From Betaproteobacteria bacterium (lineage in GTDB: Bacteria > Pseudomonadota > Gammaproteobacteria > Burkholderiales > Eutrophovitaceae): DNA of 64,000 nt. Shown here piece after piece: positions 54,001-62,987 of this stretch. Each line of letters begins with the position of its first letter. Within the stretch, counting starts at the first letter, position 1. Both the position numbers and the translations under genes were made by a program. The stretch is taken from NCBI GenBank assembly GCA_020354125.1, contig CP070643.1, forward strand, positions 2,774,372 to 2,838,371, read 5' to 3'. The notes below the pieces were generated by a model that was given only the letters and a program-made list of their open reading frames with translations, was not told the origin of the DNA and searched no databases.

Positions 54001-55806
54001 ATGTCTAGGCGTGTACGCAGGATTCTCATCACACTTGTGCTTTCGGGCGTCGCTTTTGTCGTTGCCAGGCCTGCGATGTCGGTTGACGATGCCAGGTTGC
54101 GCAAGGCATCGAATGCGACAACCGACTGGCTGACCTACGGGCACAATTACGAGAACCAGCGCTTCTCCACGCTTGACCAGATCAACCGGAATAACGTCAA
54201 GCGCCTGGTGCCTGTCTGGATCTATCAAACCGGCATCAGCGCGACCTTTCTTGCCAGCCCGGTGGTTGCCGACGGCGTGATGTACCTGTCGACACCACGC
54301 AACGATGTCGTCGCGCTCGATGCTGTTACTGGCGTGCAAAAGTGGCGTTACCGCCACACCATGAAAACCGACAAACTGTGCTGCGGTCCCGCCAATCGCG
54401 GCGTCTCCGTTGGCTATGGTGCGGTCTATATGGCGACAGCAGATGCCCGGCTGATCGCTTTGGATATGCAAACCGGTGAAGTCAAATGGGACATCTTCAT
54501 GGCGGTGCCCGACAAAGATCCCACCGAGACACTAGCTGAGTTGGCGGAAGATGATCCTTGGCGAAACCAGAAGGTCACCGGCTCCAGCGGATTGGGCGCC
54601 AACATGGCGCCGCTGGTTTTTGACGGCATGATCATCGCCGGCGTGACCGGCGCCGGCTACGGCTTGCACGTTGATGACGAGTCCGGCAAGGAACTCGGTG
54701 CGGTGATCGGTTTTCAGGGCAGCTTCGGGCGGCGCGGTTACCTTGCCGCCTACGAAGCCGATAGCGGCAAGGAGATCTGGCGCTGGTACACCACCAAGGC
54801 AGATGGTTGGGAAGGTGAGTGGCGCACTGAAACCCCCGATGGTGCACCGCTGTATCGCGACATCGCCGCAGAGAAGGCGCGCATGGCGAAATATGCGGAT
54901 GCATGGAAAGTTGGCGGTGGCTCGCTGTGGTCGACGCCGGCGCTCGACAAGGATCTGGGCCTGCTCTACCTGGGAACCGGCAATCCGGCGCCACAGATGG
55001 ATGACGTTTCACGTCCGGGTGACAACCTCTACACGCTCTCGGTAGTCGCGCTCGACGTGCGTACCGGAGAGCTGCGCTGGCACTATCAGCAGGTGCCGCA
55101 CGATCTTTGGGGTTACGACGTTGGCAGCCCGCCGGTGCTGTTCGACCTGGAGCACAACGGCCGTACCGTCAAGGCTGTTGGCGAGGCTTCGAAAACCGGT
55201 TGGTTCTACGTCAACGACCGGGTGAGCGGAGAGTTACTGTACAAGTCAGAAAACTATGTGCCGCATCGCAATATCTTTCGTCCGCCGACCGAACAAGGCA
55301 TCGTCATCGCGCCTGGGGCAGCTGGCGGAACATCCTGGTCGCCGGTTTCCTATGATCCTGCTACTGGCCTGGCCTATGTTACGGGCATACACATGCCAAC
55401 CAGGTACACGGTGCGTGAGCGCCCGGCCAGTGACGGCAAACCGGCACTGCGCTACTCGGTGCTCGAGGTGGCCGACGAGCCGCGCTGGGGGGTGCTAAGC
55501 GCGATCGATACACGTGCACGCGGCAAGATCCGCTGGCAGACCAAGACCAGGGACATTCTGGTCGGTGGTGTGGTGGCGACATCCGGCGGCTTGGTGTTCA
55601 TGGGCCAGGGTAGTGGTGAGTTTTCCGCGTTCGACTCGGCCACCGGCGAGCAGTTGTGGTCGTTTAACTGTGGCGCCGGCGTCAACGCGCCACCGATCAC
55701 CTACGAAATTGACGGGACACAATATGTCACGGTCGCTGCTGGCGGGCACAATCTGTTCGGCTTCCCGCGCGGTGATGCGGTGATTACCTTCGCGTTGTCG
55801 AAATAG
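54001..55806 (+). CDS. Second PQQ-dependent dehydrogenase, catalytic Asp replaced
   Basis: 601 residues from ATG 54001 (GGGAGGA six bases upstream). Short N-terminal signal or anchor, then a PQQ propeller with YGHNYENQRFSTLDQIN, vicinal CysCys in KLCCGPANRG, and W-motif repeats. Instead of WDYD the active-site segment reads HDLWGYDVGSP: Gly371 replaces the catalytic Asp, Asp373 remains. In the XoxF-like copy at 40075 both Asp are present. It may use another residue, a different chemistry, or be inactive; the propeller otherwise looks intact. No cytochrome c follows. Confidence 0.88.
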   Translation: MSRRVRRILITLVLSGVAFVVARPAMSVDDARLRKASNATTDWLTYGHNYENQRFSTLDQINRNNVKRLVPVWIYQTGISATFLASPVVADGVMYLSTPRNDVVALDAVTGVQKWRYRHTMKTDKLCCGPANRGVSVGYGAVYMATADARLIALDMQTGEVKWDIFMAVPDKDPTETLAELAEDDPWRNQKVTGSSGLGANMAPLVFDGMIIAGVTGAGYGLHVDDESGKELGAVIGFQGSFGRRGYLAAYEADSGKEIWRWYTTKADGWEGEWRTETPDGAPLYRDIAAEKARMAKYADAWKVGGGSLWSTPALDKDLGLLYLGTGNPAPQMDDVSRPGDNLYTLSVVALDVRTGELRWHYQQVPHDLWGYDVGSPPVLFDLEHNGRTVKAVGEASKTGWFYVNDRVSGELLYKSENYVPHRNIFRPPTEQGIVIAPGAAGGTSWSPVSYDPATGLAYVTGIHMPTRYTVRERPASDGKPALRYSVLEVADEPRWGVLSAIDTRARGKIRWQTKTRDILVGGVVATSGGLVFMGQGSGEFSAFDSATGEQLWSFNCGAGVNAPPITYEIDGTQYVTVAAGGHNLFGFPRGDAVITFALSK

Positions 55807-56139
55807 CAGTGGATTGCATTTTCGTTTTCGCGAACCATCACGTCATCGGCAGGCAGCCGCATTAGCGGTCGATGCCATTCGGCAAATGATCTCCTGCGCT
55901 ATCAACGCAAAGAAAGACATTGACTCCGCAAGGAGCGTTCGCCGCTTTTCAAGCTTGACGCTCGCAAGATGAGACTGTTTAATCTGTGACGAACGACTGT
56001 CGATGGGCGTGCACGCTCCGCTGATGCGGGTTACAGGCTGCTTGGCCAATCGAGTTGGACTATTCAGCGCCTGTGTCAATGCCATGGTCGCGGATTCTTG
56101 TCTTTGTGAGCGGCCAGACGCATTTAGCAGAAGATAGAC
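55807..56139. other. Intergenic region before gspG
   Basis: 333 bp between the PQQ dehydrogenase stop and GspG start, on the same strand. Contains no plausible gene; a minus-strand open frame here covers gspG itself and is a shadow. No clear promoter or terminator found. Confidence 0.4.
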
Positions 56140-56553
56140 ATGTCTGAACATTCTTACCGCGGTTTTACCCTGCTCGAGTTGTTGGTGGTTATCGTCATCA
56201 TCGGTTTGCTCGCTGGGTATGTGGCTCCCCGTTACTTTGCCCAGGAAGGCAAGTCTAAAATCCAGGTGACGCGCGCCCAGATTGATGCCTTCGAGAAGGC
56301 GCTCGACCAGTACCGGCTCGACACCGGCCGCTACCCCACCACCGAACAGGGCCTCGCCGCGCTCAATAACCGTCCGAGTGATGAACCGAAGTGGGACGGT
56401 CCGTATTTGCGCAAGGCGGTCCCGCTTGATCCCTGGGACAATCCATACCAGTATCGCCAGCCGGGAGAACGTGGCGACTACGACCTGTTCTCGGTTGGCA
56501 AGGACGGCCAGCCGGGCGGTGACGGCGAGAACGCCGACATCTCTAATTACTGA
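56140..56553 (+). CDS. gspG: Type II secretion major pseudopilin GspG
   Basis: 137 residues. Type III signal with processing at Gly8-Phe9 (YRG-FTLLELLVVIVIIGLLAGYVAPRYF), then the GspG-type region DTGRYPTTEQGLAALN, GPYLRKAVPLDPWDNPYQYRQPG and the calcium-loop-like end DGQPGGDGENADISNY. It builds the short periplasmic pseudopilus that drives secretion. It is separated from gspF by 343 bp, unlike the tight gsp operons of classical type II systems. Confidence 0.95.
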   Translation: MSEHSYRGFTLLELLVVIVIIGLLAGYVAPRYFAQEGKSKIQVTRAQIDAFEKALDQYRLDTGRYPTTEQGLAALNNRPSDEPKWDGPYLRKAVPLDPWDNPYQYRQPGERGDYDLFSVGKDGQPGGDGENADISNY

Positions 56554-56896
56554 ATGGTCCCGGTGCTCGACTGACGAGCTTTGGCAACTGACGGGTTCGG
56601 GCGAATTGTTCATTCGGTGCGTTTCGGGGTGCTCATCACGCCGGTTTGACCGTGCCCGCTGTCCTGCCCGCGTCTGTTCCCGGCGCACTTGTTTGGGGGC
56701 GGTTGTGGTGTCGCAGCCGCCTCGCTCTCAACGGCTGTCCGCGGGCTCGTGTTTCCCCTCGATAGGCACACTTACCTGCCTGAATAAAAAATAGAAATTT
56801 GGTATGGTTGTTGCGTTCCGGATGTGACATTCGGTCGCACCCCTGTCCCCGGCAATTTGGTACTGTAGTGACCTAACGCCTGCTCCGATACCCGAG
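56554..56896. other. Intergenic region between gspG and gspF
   Basis: 343 bp. It contains an AT-rich stretch near 56780-56800 that may hold a promoter, and a repeated AATTTGGTA (56796 and 56854). No gene is seen. Confidence 0.4.
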
Positions 56897-58090
56897 ATGC
56901 GATACGAAGTGAAAGCCGTCAAGGAGGGAGGCATGATCGTCTCCCTGTCGATGGAGGCACGCAATGATCGCGATGCCGGTGACCAGGCGCGCTCGCAGGG
57001 CATGACCGTGCTCGCTGTGCGACGTCTGGGAGCGCTAAGCGCCCCGGTGCTCAAAGGCCGGTCATCGCGTTTTCCGCTCGTGCTGTTCTCTCAGGAACTG
57101 CTCGCCTTGTTGCGATCCGGCATCAGTCTGGTTGAGGCGCTCGAGACACTGGCAGAGCGGGAGTCGGGTGCCAGCGCCGGATACGTTATCAGCGGCCTGA
57201 TCGACAAATTGCGCGAAGGGCAGTCGTTCTCGAAAGCACTGCGGGGTTTTCCGGACTCCTTTCCCCAACTGTACGTGGCCACGGTGCGCGCCAGTGAGCG
57301 CACCGGTAGCCTGGTGGAGGCGTTGACCCGGTTCGTTGCCTATCAGACGCAACTCGATTCGGTGAAAAAGCATCTTGTCAGTGCGTCGATTTACCCGGTG
57401 ATCCTGATTCTGGTCGGCGGACTGGTATCGCTGTTTCTGCTTGGCTACGTGGTCCCGCGTTTTTCACATATCTACGAAGACATCGGTGGTGACTTGCCGA
57501 TGCTGACCCGCGCGTTGATGGTGTGGGGTAGATTTGTCGAGCAACACGGCGTGCTGTTGCTCGGCGCAATGACCGCTGCCGTGATCGGTCTGGTGATGTG
57601 GTTGCGTCAACCGGTAGCGCGTCAACTCATCGCGCGGCAAATCATGCGATTCCCGGGCATTGGTGAGCGCGTGCGGGTCTATCAGTTGACCCGCTTCTAC
57701 CGCACCATGGGCATGCTGTTGTCGGGGGGCACGCCTGTTGCCCAGGCGATCGGCATGGTATCCGGGTTGCTGGACGAGGAATTGCGGCAGCGTCTCGATG
57801 GTGCGCTGGTGCGCGTAAATGAAGGAAAGCCGCTCTCCGCTTCGCTCCAGGCGCAGTCATTGACCACACCGGTGGCGCTGCGGATGCTGCGCGTCGGCGA
57901 ACGCACCGGTCAGATGGGTGAAATGATGGAGCGCATCGCCGCTTTTCACGAGGAGGAACTGGGGCGCTGGGTCGAACGATTTACCCGCACCTTCGAGCCT
58001 TTGCTGATGGCGGTGATTGGTACCGTCATCGGCGGTATCGTATTGCTCATGTACTTTCCGATTTTTGAATTGGCAGGGAGCATGGGATGA
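56897..58090 (+). CDS. gspF: Type II secretion inner-membrane platform GspF
   Basis: 397 residues, two repeated T2SF domains separated by a membrane helix, total three helices. Typical stretches: VLFSQELLALLRSGISLVEALETLAERE, GRSFSKALRGFPDSFPQLYVATVRASERTGSLVEAL and their C-terminal counterpart TRFYRTMGMLLSGGTPVAQAI, ending in MAVIGTVIGGIVLLMYFPIFELAGSM. It anchors the ATPase GspE, whose gene overlaps by 4 bp (ATGA). Confidence 0.96.
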   Translation: MRYEVKAVKEGGMIVSLSMEARNDRDAGDQARSQGMTVLAVRRLGALSAPVLKGRSSRFPLVLFSQELLALLRSGISLVEALETLAERESGASAGYVISGLIDKLREGQSFSKALRGFPDSFPQLYVATVRASERTGSLVEALTRFVAYQTQLDSVKKHLVSASIYPVILILVGGLVSLFLLGYVVPRFSHIYEDIGGDLPMLTRALMVWGRFVEQHGVLLLGAMTAAVIGLVMWLRQPVARQLIARQIMRFPGIGERVRVYQLTRFYRTMGMLLSGGTPVAQAIGMVSGLLDEELRQRLDGALVRVNEGKPLSASLQAQSLTTPVALRMLRVGERTGQMGEMMERIAAFHEEELGRWVERFTRTFEPLLMAVIGTVIGGIVLLMYFPIFELAGSMG

Positions 58091-60003
58091 ATCCCGGCGA
58101 ACCGGAATTCCTCGACCTCTCCGACCAGATTGCCCAAGCGCGCCGTGACGCGCAAAGCAGTGGCAAGCCGGTTATTGAAATGCTGGCGGAAAAGCTCGAG
58201 ATGCCGTCCGAGGCGGTCACCGCGGCACTGGCAGCGACGCTGGGCTACCCGGTGCTGAAAATGGCCGGAATGGACGCGTTGCAGCCGGCCTTCGACCTTT
58301 TGCCCTACACCGAAGCTCTGGCACATGGTTGTATCCTGCTTCGCGACAACGACCATGAAGGCGAACTGGTGTTCGCCTTTGGTGACCCGTTCGATAACGC
58401 GCTGCGGCCATGGGCGGAAGAGCGCATTGCGATGCCGGCCGAATGGCGGCTGGCGCACCCGGCGGACATCAATGCGTTGTTGTCGCGTCACGGTGAAACA
58501 ATGCGCGCAATGGACTCGTTGCTCAGCGAGTCTGTCGGCAAGGAGGGTGGGCGCGGCCACCTTGAAGAGTTGTCGCTTAAGAGCATTAGTGAAGACGTCA
58601 GCCCGGTCGTTCGGCTGGTGCACTCGACGCTGTACGATGCGCTGAAGTCCGGTGCCAGCGACATACATCTCGAGACGGCGCCCAATCAACTGGTTATCAA
58701 GTATCGTCTTGATGGTGTGCTCAGCATGGTTGGTACCGCACCCGGTCTGGACATGGCCGAGCAGGTGATATCGCGCATCAAGGTGATGGCGGAACTGGAC
58801 ATTGCCGAGCGGCGTATCCCGCAGGACGGACGTTTCAAGGTGATGGCCGAGGGGCGCGACATTGATTTTCGTGTGTCAGTGATGCCGAGCATCTTCGGCG
58901 AGGACGCGGTGTTGCGACTGCTCGACAAGAAAAGCCTGTCGGACCATGTCAAGGGGCTATCACTCGATGCCCTGGGCTTTGACGAGGCCTCTGCGGCCGT
59001 ATTGCGGCGGCTGTCGTCAGAGCCTTACGGCATGTTGCTGGTGACCGGGCCGACCGGAAGCGGCAAGACGACCACCCTGTATGCCGCTATCACCGAGATC
59101 AATCATGGCTTCGACAAACTCATCACCATCGAGGACCCGGTTGAATACCAGCTTCCTGGCGTGTTGCAGATCCCGGTCAACGAAAAGAAGGGGCTGACTT
59201 TCGCGCGCGGCTTGCGATCGATCCTTCGTCATGATCCTGACAAGATCATGGTTGGAGAAATTCGCGATGCCGAAACGGCCCAGATCGCCGTGCAGGCGGC
59301 GCTCACCGGTCACCTGGTGTTCACAACGGTGCACGCAAACAGTGTTTTCGACGTGATTGGCCGCTTCATGCACATGGGAGTCGATCCTTACAACTTTGTG
59401 TCGGCGCTCAACGGCATCGCCGCGCAGCGATTGCTGCGGTTGAACTGCAAGCATTGTGCGCTGCCAATTGAGCCGGACGAACCACTTCTGTTCGAGTCCG
59501 GTCTGACCCTTGAGCAGGTGCGCGGCTGGAACCTGCGCGCCGGCCGGGGTTGCGGACATTGCCGCGGTACCGGATTTCGCGGCCGCATGGCGATCGCCGA
59601 GATCATGGTGCTCAACGATGAAATTCGCGAACTGATTGTCGCGCGGGAGCCGATTCGCAAAGTCAAGGAGGCCGCTTACCGTGCCGGTACCATTTTCCTG
59701 CGAGACTCTGCTCTTGCGGTGGTGCGCTCCGGTCTCACGACGCTCGAGGAAATCAACCGGGTGACACTGGTCGGCATCGAAGAAGGCGGGGTTCGTGATC
59801 CCAAAACGCGCCAGTCGCGTACCAACGATGAAACCGCCGCGATGGAGCCGGTGTCTCACCAAGCAGTTTCAATCGAACCGGTTTCAAATGAACCGGTTTC
59901 AAACCAACCGGTTTCAAACGAACCGACTGCCGAACCCTGGGAGCGCGACGAAGCCGGCAAGCGGCCAGAGTCCGCAGATAGTGATGCCGGCGACAATGAC
60001 TAG
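58087..60003 (+). CDS. gspE: Type II secretion/type IV pilus assembly ATPase GspE
   Basis: 638 residues. N1E-like domain at residues 1-150; ATPase core with Walker A GPTGSGKTT (residues 321-329), Asp box ITIEDPVEYQ, Walker B KIMVGEIRDAETA and His box TGHLVFTTVHAN. A Cys4 zinc site (LNCKHCALP...GCGHCRGTG) follows. The C-terminal tail carries five copies of a VSxxP-type repeat encoded by 15-bp units, which is unusual. It powers pseudopilus assembly on GspF. Confidence 0.96.
   Translation: MNPGEPEFLDLSDQIAQARRDAQSSGKPVIEMLAEKLEMPSEAVTAALAATLGYPVLKMAGMDALQPAFDLLPYTEALAHGCILLRDNDHEGELVFAFGDPFDNALRPWAEERIAMPAEWRLAHPADINALLSRHGETMRAMDSLLSESVGKEGGRGHLEELSLKSISEDVSPVVRLVHSTLYDALKSGASDIHLETAPNQLVIKYRLDGVLSMVGTAPGLDMAEQVISRIKVMAELDIAERRIPQDGRFKVMAEGRDIDFRVSVMPSIFGEDAVLRLLDKKSLSDHVKGLSLDALGFDEASAAVLRRLSSEPYGMLLVTGPTGSGKTTTLYAAITEINHGFDKLITIEDPVEYQLPGVLQIPVNEKKGLTFARGLRSILRHDPDKIMVGEIRDAETAQIAVQAALTGHLVFTTVHANSVFDVIGRFMHMGVDPYNFVSALNGIAAQRLLRLNCKHCALPIEPDEPLLFESGLTLEQVRGWNLRAGRGCGHCRGTGFRGRMAIAEIMVLNDEIRELIVAREPIRKVKEAAYRAGTIFLRDSALAVVRSGLTTLEEINRVTLVGIEEGGVRDPKTRQSRTNDETAAMEPVSHQAVSIEPVSNEPVSNQPVSNEPTAEPWERDEAGKRPESADSDAGDND
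59851..59925 (+). repeat. 15-bp coding tandem repeat in the GspE tail
   Basis: One degenerate and four good units of GTTTCAAA(T/C)(G/C)AACCG, coding for VSNEP-like repeats. It lies beyond the zinc site in a disordered C-terminal tail, so copy number could vary without harming the ATPase. Confidence 0.93.
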
Positions 60004-60105
60004 CTGGCGCGGATCGCTACTTTCGGGAAGTGGCGCGCATCGACTGTTGCAGCGAAGAGGGCCGGACGTCGAGAAACGACACGACCGTGCGCTGTTGCTA
60101 CTGAC

Positions 60106-60918
60106 ATGTTAGTTGCCAGCAGCGTTGACGTTCTGCTGCGACCCTCAGAGATTCGTGTTACGAAGCGCTCTGCGCTGTCGCTGGGCCTGCCGGGCAGGTT
60201 CAGCTCCAAGCCGGTCGCAGCTGAAACCGGAGTTGAACCCTGGAAACCTTGTATCGATGCGCTCAGTGACGTGCTTGCCGGTTTGGCTCGAACCGTGTCG
60301 CTGGATGTGGTGCTTTCGGATCACTTTCTGCGCTACGCGTTGGTGCCGTGGAGCAGGAATCTGGTGGCCGATTCCGAACGGCTGGCGTTGGCCAGACTGA
60401 CTTTTTCGCAAATCTACGGCAGCATGGTTGACGACTGGGTTGTCACGGTGGGTGAGCAGAAAGCCGGGCAGGCGGCGTTCGCCTGCGCCATGGACCGGGG
60501 ACTGCTGCAGGCCCTGCAGGAGCTTGCCAGGCGGCGCAGCATGCGCTTGCGCTCGCTACGTACCGCTCTCGGTGAGCGGATCAACCGCCATCGACGCCGG
60601 CTTCGGCAAAACGAGTTTTGTTTCGCCAGTCTCGAACCTGAGCGTTTGACGCTGGCATTTCACAGCAAGGCTGGCTGGTTGGCCGTGCGTGGCCGACGCC
60701 TTGCTGCCGGTGCAGTCGAGCAGCTTCCCGCCGTTGTGCGGCAGGAGGCGGCAGCAGCCGGCGCCAATCAGGGCGGCGATCTGTACCTGGCCAGCGAATT
60801 GCCGGCCGAGGCGTTGCCGGCGGAAGTCGCTGGTTGGAGACTGGTGCGGCTTTACGAGCGTGTCCCCGCGCAGCGGTCTGTTGCCGGGACGTCGCCGGTC
60901 AAGGTGCCGGCCGACTGA
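60106..60918 (+). CDS. PilM/GspL-cytoplasmic-domain-like protein of the secretion locus
   Basis: 270 residues, soluble. Start ATG 60106. Resembles the actin-like ATPase/PilM or GspL N-terminal domain by position and by segments such as LARTVSLDVVLSDHFLRYALVPWS and the closing YLASELPAEALPAEVAGW; sequence similarity is weak. It is followed by PilN- and PilO-like genes, so together they would form the inner-membrane assembly complex. Identification rests mostly on gene order. Confidence 0.6.
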   Translation: MLVASSVDVLLRPSEIRVTKRSALSLGLPGRFSSKPVAAETGVEPWKPCIDALSDVLAGLARTVSLDVVLSDHFLRYALVPWSRNLVADSERLALARLTFSQIYGSMVDDWVVTVGEQKAGQAAFACAMDRGLLQALQELARRRSMRLRSLRTALGERINRHRRRLRQNEFCFASLEPERLTLAFHSKAGWLAVRGRRLAAGAVEQLPAVVRQEAAAAGANQGGDLYLASELPAEALPAEVAGWRLVRLYERVPAQRSVAGTSPVKVPAD

Positions 60919-60932
60919 CGCGAGGAGCCTCG

Positions 60933-61475
60933 ATGGCGCGAGTCGATCCCGTCCAACTCGATTTTCTCCAGACCGGCAATGGGTCGCGCCTTGGTCGATG
61001 GTTACTCGTGATAGGCATCCTCGCCGCATCGATTTCGCTGCTCGAATACCAGAAGGTGAGCGAGCACGTGCAAGCGCAGCAGGCTGCCATCGACAAGCTG
61101 CGCGGTATGTCACGCGGTTCGCGCCCGGAGATCGAGGCGGGCGACGCCGACTCGCCGGAAATCCAGGAGCAGATCAACAAGGCCAATGTCGTTCTCGATC
61201 AACTCAACGTGCCGTGGGGTGATCTGTTTGCGGCGATCGAGATGGCGCAAAGCAGCGACGTGGCTTTGCTGCAGGTTCAGCCCGATGCGCGCTCGCGCAC
61301 TGTGCTGCTGGGCGGCGGCGCGCGCAATCTAACTGCCGTGCTCGACTACATGGGCCGGCTCGAACGTGCCGAGGACCTCAGTGAAGTGCTGCTTGTCAGC
61401 CACAAGATCGAGGCCCGCAAGCCGGGGCGCCCAGTGGAGTTCATTCTCAGCGGGCGGTGGGTGGAGGTGCCATGA
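60933..61475 (+). CDS. PilN-like (GspL C-terminal-like) inner-membrane protein
   Basis: 180 residues from ATG 60933 (GAGGAG upstream). One N-terminal helix (GRWLLVIGILAASISLLEYQKV), a coiled-coil stretch, then a ferredoxin-like domain (ALLQVQPDARSRTVLLGGGARNLTAVLDYMGRLER). The layout is that of PilN in type IV pili and of GspL C-terminus in type II secretion. The stop overlaps the next start (ATGA). Confidence 0.75.
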   Translation: MARVDPVQLDFLQTGNGSRLGRWLLVIGILAASISLLEYQKVSEHVQAQQAAIDKLRGMSRGSRPEIEAGDADSPEIQEQINKANVVLDQLNVPWGDLFAAIEMAQSSDVALLQVQPDARSRTVLLGGGARNLTAVLDYMGRLERAEDLSEVLLVSHKIEARKPGRPVEFILSGRWVEVP

Positions 61476-62041
61476 CAAGTTCTGCCGTTCGCTCCGGTTA
61501 TCTTGCGTGGACGTTCAGGCGCGGGCTGTTGCGGCTGGGATCGTCCGGTCTCATCGGTTTGGCCTTGATATTTTCTGCGCTCGTAGTTTTGCTAATGGTT
61601 ATCCAGCCGGCGCAGCAGCGTGCCGCTGCACTCGATGCCGAACAGGCACGGCTTTCCTCGCAGTTACGCACCCGTGGACCGCAGCAATCAGGATTCGCCG
61701 GCGTGCGCGAGCAGCTTGCCGATTTCTACGCCTTCTTTCCCTCGACCCAGCAGATTCCGGAATTGCTCGGCAAGATTCAGCTGGCGGCACGGCAACAGCG
61801 CCTGACGCTGGCGGAGGGCGATTACAAGTTGTCACGCGATCAGGGGTTCCCAACCCAGCGCTACCAGGCGACTCTGCCGGTCATCGGTGAGTATGCACAG
61901 GTGCGAAGTTTCGTCAATGCGGTGCTGGACACCGTGCCCAATGCCGCAGTTGACGAGCTGGTCCTCAAACGCGACGACATCGGCGACCGGCAGCTCGAGG
62001 CGCGTGTGCGCTTCACGCTGTTCGTGAGGCTGCCGCGATGA
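61472..62041 (+). CDS. PilO-like (GspM-like) inner-membrane protein
   Basis: 189 residues. N-terminal helix (LIGLALIFSALVVLLMVIQPAQQ), coiled coil, then a ferredoxin-like domain (FYAFFPSTQQIPELLGKIQLAARQQ, YKLSRDQGFPTQRYQATLPVIGEYAQVRSFVNAVLD). This matches PilO or GspM, which pairs with PilN/GspL. Coupled to its neighbours on both sides by ATGA overlaps. Confidence 0.78.
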   Translation: MTSSAVRSGYLAWTFRRGLLRLGSSGLIGLALIFSALVVLLMVIQPAQQRAAALDAEQARLSSQLRTRGPQQSGFAGVREQLADFYAFFPSTQQIPELLGKIQLAARQQRLTLAEGDYKLSRDQGFPTQRYQATLPVIGEYAQVRSFVNAVLDTVPNAAVDELVLKRDDIGDRQLEARVRFTLFVRLPR

Positions 62042-62532
62042 CTCGTCGCGCACAACGCAAAGGGTTGGGCAACGGATTTACGCTCATAGAGCTGGTCATT
62101 ACCGTGGCGATCGTCGCCATCCTTGCGCTTGGATTGCTGCCGCTGACCCAGCTTGCCGTGCAGCGCGCCAAGGAAAGTGAACTGCGTGCTGCGTTGCGCG
62201 ATATTCGCACGGCGATCGACGAGTACAAAAGGGCTACCAACCGCAAGCGGATTGTGAAGTCTGCCGACGAGTCCGGTTATCCGCCAAACCTCGACGTTTT
62301 GGTCGAAGGCGTGCCCGACATGACCTCGCCCGAAGAGCGGATGATCTACTTCATGCGCCGTATCCCGCGCGATCCATTTTTCGAAGACGACACCGTACCG
62401 GCGCCAGCAACCTGGGGCCTTCGCAGTTATCAAAGCCCACCTGACAACCCTTACGAAGGTGATGACGTGTTTGATGTGTACTCGCGCTCCGACGGAGTCG
62501 GACTGAACGGCGTACCGTACCGCGAATGGTGA
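62038..62532 (+). CDS. Pseudopilin (GspG/GspH-like)
   Basis: 164 residues. Prepilin leader of 13 residues processed before FTLIELVITVAIVAILALGLLPL, then DIRTAIDEYKRAT and a C-terminal stretch with PRDPFFEDDTVPAP. Overlaps the PilO-like gene by 4 bp and the next pseudopilin by 7 bp. Confidence 0.88.
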   Translation: MTRRAQRKGLGNGFTLIELVITVAIVAILALGLLPLTQLAVQRAKESELRAALRDIRTAIDEYKRATNRKRIVKSADESGYPPNLDVLVEGVPDMTSPEERMIYFMRRIPRDPFFEDDTVPAPATWGLRSYQSPPDNPYEGDDVFDVYSRSDGVGLNGVPYREW

Positions 62533-62966
62533 AACAGGCATTGCGTGTAGCAGTCGAAAGGGCGGGCTGGTGCCGCATGGCAGCCAACCGGGGCGGCGCC
62601 GGGTTCACGCTTGTTGAGTTGCTCGTCGTGCTGGCGATCGTTGCCCTCTTGCTCAGCATTGCCGCGCCACGTTATTTTGCGCACGTCGAGCGCGCAAAGG
62701 AAGCAGCATTGAGACAGGACCTCAACGTCGTGCGCGATGCGATCGACAAGTTTTACGGCGACAAGGGGCGTTATCCCGACGCGCTCGAGGAGCTGGTTCG
62801 TGAACGCTACCTCCGTGCCATTCCGGTCGACCCGTTTACCGAGAGCGATGCCACTTGGGTGGTGCTGCCGCCGCCGCTGTCGGTGCAGGCCGCAGGCAGC
62901 GTCTATGACCTCAGGAGTGGCGCGCCGGGACTCGGCAGTGACGGCCGAGCCTACGCCGACTGGTAG
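62526..62966 (+). CDS. Pseudopilin (GspG-like)
   Basis: 146 residues. Leader processed before FTLVELLVVLAIVALLLSIAAPRYF; then the GspG-type KFYGDKGRYPDALEELV and IPVDPFTES. The leader is long (26 residues); ATG 62577 would give a nine-residue leader more like other pseudopilins, but the overlap with the previous stop favours 62526. With gspG at 56140 and the previous gene it makes three pseudopilins in the locus. Confidence 0.88.
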   Translation: MVKQALRVAVERAGWCRMAANRGGAGFTLVELLVVLAIVALLLSIAAPRYFAHVERAKEAALRQDLNVVRDAIDKFYGDKGRYPDALEELVRERYLRAIPVDPFTESDATWVVLPPPLSVQAAGSVYDLRSGAPGLGSDGRAYADW

Positions 62967-62987
62967 CTGATTGGGCCGGCTATCGGG

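Noticed and set aside
55843..56688. 281-codon minus-strand frame across the gspG region
   Set aside because: It covers the certain gspG gene on the other strand and shows no recognisable motif.
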